64,000 bases of DNA from DATFTE01 sp963840665 (lineage in GTDB: Bacteria; Acidobacteriota; Terriglobia; Terriglobales; Acidobacteriaceae), in the NCBI GenBank assembly GCA_963840665.1, contig CAWIZO010000002.1, forward strand, positions 124,001-188,000, written 5' to 3'. Every line of letters starts with the position of its first letter. Position 1 is the first letter of the stretch. The position numbers and the translations under genes are program-made. A model generated the notes under the pieces. The model had not been told where the DNA came from, made no database searches, and saw nothing but the letters and a program-made list of their open reading frames with translations. Below are positions 61,724 to 64,000 of the stretch, piece after piece.

Positions 61724-63534
61724 TGAGCGGGTACATCGCGCATGAGCACGACGTTCTGATCATCGGCGCCGGGGGCGCCGGTTTGCGGGCTGCCATCGAG
61801 GCCTCAGCTGCCGGTGTAAAGGTCGCGGTCATTTCGAAATCTCTTCTCGGCAAAGCGCACACCGTCATGGCCGAGGGCGGCGTAGCGGCGGCGATGGGGA
61901 ATGTCGACGACCGGGACAGCTGGCGCGTTCACTTTGCTGACACCATGCGCGGCGGCCAATACCTGAGTAACTGGCGGATGGGGGAGTTGCATGCCAAGGA
62001 AGCTCCAGCGCGCGTGCTTGAACTGGAGGCGTGGGGCGCGCTTTTTGACCGCACAGCTGACGGCCGGATTCTGCAGCGGAATTTCGGCGGCCATCGGTAT
62101 CCCCGCCTCGCGCATGTGGGCGACCGTACCGGCCTGGAGATGATCCGCACTCTTCAAGACCATGGAATCCATTTGGGTCTCGACGTCTTCATGGAACACA
62201 CAGTGCTCACCCTGCTGAAGGACGGCGGTCGCATTGCGGGCGCGTTTGGATACGATCGCGAGCGCGGGCGATTTCACCTGTTCCGCGCCAAAGCCGTGGT
62301 GCTGGCGACGGGAGGAATTGGGAGGGCTTACAAGATTACCAGCAATAGTTGGGAATACACCGGCGATGGCCATTCCCTCGCCTACCATGCCGGTGCGGCG
62401 CTGATGGACATGGAATTTGTCCAGTTCCATCCGACGGGAATGATTTGGCCACCGAGCGTGCGCGGCATTCTGGTCACGGAAGGAGTGCGCGGCGAGGGAG
62501 GGGTGATGCGTAATCGGAATGGCGAAAGATTCATGTTCAAAGATATTCCTCCCCTGTACGCCAACTCGACCGCCGACACCGAAGAAGAAGGCTGGCGGTA
62601 TACGCAGGGAGATAAGAACGCGAGACGCCCACCCGAGCTGCTGACCCGGGACCACGTGGCCCGCTGCATCCGGCGGGAGGTGCGAGAAGGGCGGGGCAGT
62701 CCGCACGGCGGTGTGTTTCTGGACATCGCCTGGATCAAGGAAAGAATTCCGAACGCGGCGGAGCATATAAAGAAGAAGCTGCCCAGCATGTATCACCAGT
62801 TCAAACAGCTTGCCGACATTGACATTACTCAGGAGCCGATGGAAGTGGGTCCTACAACCCACTACATGATGGGAGGCGTCAAGGTGGACGCTGATTCCCA
62901 AATGTCAACCGTGGCTGGCCTGTTCGCAGCGGGAGAGTGTGCTGCAGGCCTGCATGGCGCCAACCGGCTCGGCGGGAATTCACTTTCCGACTTATTAGTC
63001 TTCGGCCAGCGAGCCGGAGAGTACGCCGCGGCTTATGCAAAAGAGAACTCGTTGGGTGCGGTGAATACCGATCAGCTCGGATCAGCGGAAAAATGGGCTC
63101 TGCAGCCCTTCGAGCGCAAGGGCTCTGACAATCCCTACGCCGTACAACATGCATTGCAGGACTTGATGCAGGAACTGGTAGGGATCGTTCGTCAGGAACA
63201 GGAGATGCTGCAAGCGCTCGAGCGCATTCGAGAGTTGAAAACTGCCAGTGAGCGGGTCAGTGTGGATGGAAACCGGGAATACAACGCCGGCTGGCACACG
63301 GCGCTCGACCTGCAAAGCCTGCTGACCGTATCAGAAATTGTGACCCGTGCGGCGCTGGAGCGAAAAGAGAGTCGAGGGGCGCATTTCCGCGATGATTTTC
63401 CCGCCAAGGACGAGCAGTATGGCGGCTTCAACATCGTGGTGCGAAAAGGCGTCGGTGAAGAAATGCAGCTCACACGCGATCCCATTCCCCCAATGCGAGA
63501 GGATCTCCAGCAAATCATCCAGGAGATGAAGTGA
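61723..63534 (+). CDS. sdhA: Succinate dehydrogenase flavoprotein subunit
   Basis: 603 residues, GTG start at 61723 in TAGTG with GGAGG 8 bases upstream. FAD-binding Rossmann motif VLIIGAGGAGLRAA (11-24) and the FAD-linking histidine in KAHTVMAEGG (His46). Also seen: ATGGIGRAYKITSNSWEYTGDGH, MEFVQFHPTGM, GGVKVDADSQMSTVAGLFAAGECAAGLHGANRLGGNSL, and the helical C-terminal domain. It oxidises succinate to fumarate in the TCA cycle (complex II). The gene ends in a TGATG overlap with sdhB. Confidence 0.96.
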   Translation: MSGYIAHEHDVLIIGAGGAGLRAAIEASAAGVKVAVISKSLLGKAHTVMAEGGVAAAMGNVDDRDSWRVHFADTMRGGQYLSNWRMGELHAKEAPARVLELEAWGALFDRTADGRILQRNFGGHRYPRLAHVGDRTGLEMIRTLQDHGIHLGLDVFMEHTVLTLLKDGGRIAGAFGYDRERGRFHLFRAKAVVLATGGIGRAYKITSNSWEYTGDGHSLAYHAGAALMDMEFVQFHPTGMIWPPSVRGILVTEGVRGEGGVMRNRNGERFMFKDIPPLYANSTADTEEEGWRYTQGDKNARRPPELLTRDHVARCIRREVREGRGSPHGGVFLDIAWIKERIPNAAEHIKKKLPSMYHQFKQLADIDITQEPMEVGPTTHYMMGGVKVDADSQMSTVAGLFAAGECAAGLHGANRLGGNSLSDLLVFGQRAGEYAAAYAKENSLGAVNTDQLGSAEKWALQPFERKGSDNPYAVQHALQDLMQELVGIVRQEQEMLQALERIRELKTASERVSVDGNREYNAGWHTALDLQSLLTVSEIVTRAALERKESRGAHFRDDFPAKDEQYGGFNIVVRKGVGEEMQLTRDPIPPMREDLQQIIQEMK

Positions 63535-64000
63535 TGGCGATGGCGACTTTTCGGATCTGGCGCGGGGAAAAAGGCCAGGGCAAGTTCCAGGACTACACTG
63601 CCGAAGTCTCGGCGGGCATGGTGGTCCTCGACGCCGTCCATCAAATACAGGCGGAACAGGCCGGCGATCTCGCGGTTCGATGGAACTGCAAGGCGGGAAA
63701 ATGCGGCTCGTGCTCAGCCGAAATCAATGGCATGCCCAAATTGATGTGCATGACGCGGCTGAACACGCTGCCGCTCGACAGGCCAGTGACCGTCGAACCC
63801 ATGAAGGCATTTCCGCTCATAAGGGACTTGGTCACGGACGTATCGTGGAATTACGATGTAAAGAAGCGCATCCCCAAGTTCCAGCCGCGGCGGCCCGACG
63901 CGCCCGACGGCACTTGGCGTATTGCGCAAGAGGATGTCGAACGGGTGCAGGAGTTTCGAAAGTGCATCGAGTGCTATCTCTGTCAGGATGTCTGCCATGT
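63534..64000 (+). CDS. sdhB: Succinate dehydrogenase iron-sulfur subunit (3' end outside window)
   Basis: The first 155 residues are visible. Residues 1-100 are the ferredoxin-like domain with Cys52, Cys57, Cys60 (NCKAGKCGSC) and Cys72 binding [2Fe-2S]. The second domain begins with RKCIECYLCQDVCHV (Cys144, Cys147, Cys150, Cys154), giving the [4Fe-4S] site and the first ligand for the third cluster. It passes electrons from SdhA to SdhC. The gene continues past the window edge. Confidence 0.95.
   Translation, partial: MAMATFRIWRGEKGQGKFQDYTAEVSAGMVVLDAVHQIQAEQAGDLAVRWNCKAGKCGSCSAEINGMPKLMCMTRLNTLPLDRPVTVEPMKAFPLIRDLVTDVSWNYDVKKRIPKFQPRRPDAPDGTWRIAQEDVERVQEFRKCIECYLCQDVCH

Overview
This window is a GC-rich bacterial chromosome segment, most probably from an Acidobacteriota member (Terriglobia/Koribacter-like soil lineage). 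That is an inference from content: an acidobacterial-type secreted VWA protein, long bacterial Ig-like (BID_2) surface proteins, HAF-repeat and PxKF-like secreted proteins, DUF4136, Ser/Thr kinases with TolB-like/TPR tails, and a mycobacterial-like succinate dehydrogenase. No rRNA, tRNA or CRISPR array was seen.

Layout. 1-4.8 kb: the 3' end of a complex I operon (nuoL, nuoM, nuoN, all overlapping by 4 bases); nuoM carries two compensating single-base frameshifts. 5-9.1 kb: a lone Flp pilin, a secreted VWA protein, an aldo/keto reductase and an Ig-domain lipoprotein with a hydrolase-like end. 9.2-13.1 kb (minus): a protocatechuate operon pcaH-pcaG-pcaB-pcaDC that would take protocatechuate to beta-ketoadipate; pcaB has one frameshift. 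13.2-16.5 kb: a SpoIIAA-like protein, a DUF1579-like secreted protein and a divergent MocR-type regulator that lacks the usual PLP lysine. 16.5-19.6 kb: an RNA-related cluster (small basic proteins, a degenerate receiver domain, an RRM protein) facing a DEAD-box helicase.

20.1-27.9 kb is the most striking part: seven tightly packed genes coding for a membrane-anchored tetraheme NapC/NirT-like cytochrome, a membrane-anchored cNMP-domain protein, a monoheme cytochrome, a pentaheme lipoprotein, a TPR protein, an outer-membrane beta-barrel and a 15-heme secreted cytochrome (25 CXXCH motifs in all). It reads as an inner-membrane-to-outer-membrane electron conduit of porin-cytochrome type, possibly with its own nucleotide sensor.

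28-42.3 kb: a truncated 2H phosphoesterase, DUF4136 and PxKF-like secreted proteins, a 1227-residue Ser/Thr kinase with a TPR tail, a VOC protein and a complete RND tripartite efflux operon. 42.5-56 kb: a giant Ig-like/beta-propeller protein containing a near-perfect 1626-bp tandem duplication, a 5'-truncated secreted-protein remnant, a secreted hypothetical protein, and a second Ser/Thr kinase with two tandem sensor modules plus a decayed third module just past its stop codon. 56-60.7 kb: an IS110-family element and small secreted proteins. 60.9-64 kb: the start of a succinate dehydrogenase operon (sdhC, sdhA, sdhB cut by the window edge).

Together the genes describe a respiring soil heterotroph with aromatic catabolism, an added extracellular-electron-transfer-like module and much surface and signalling capacity that grows by internal module duplication.
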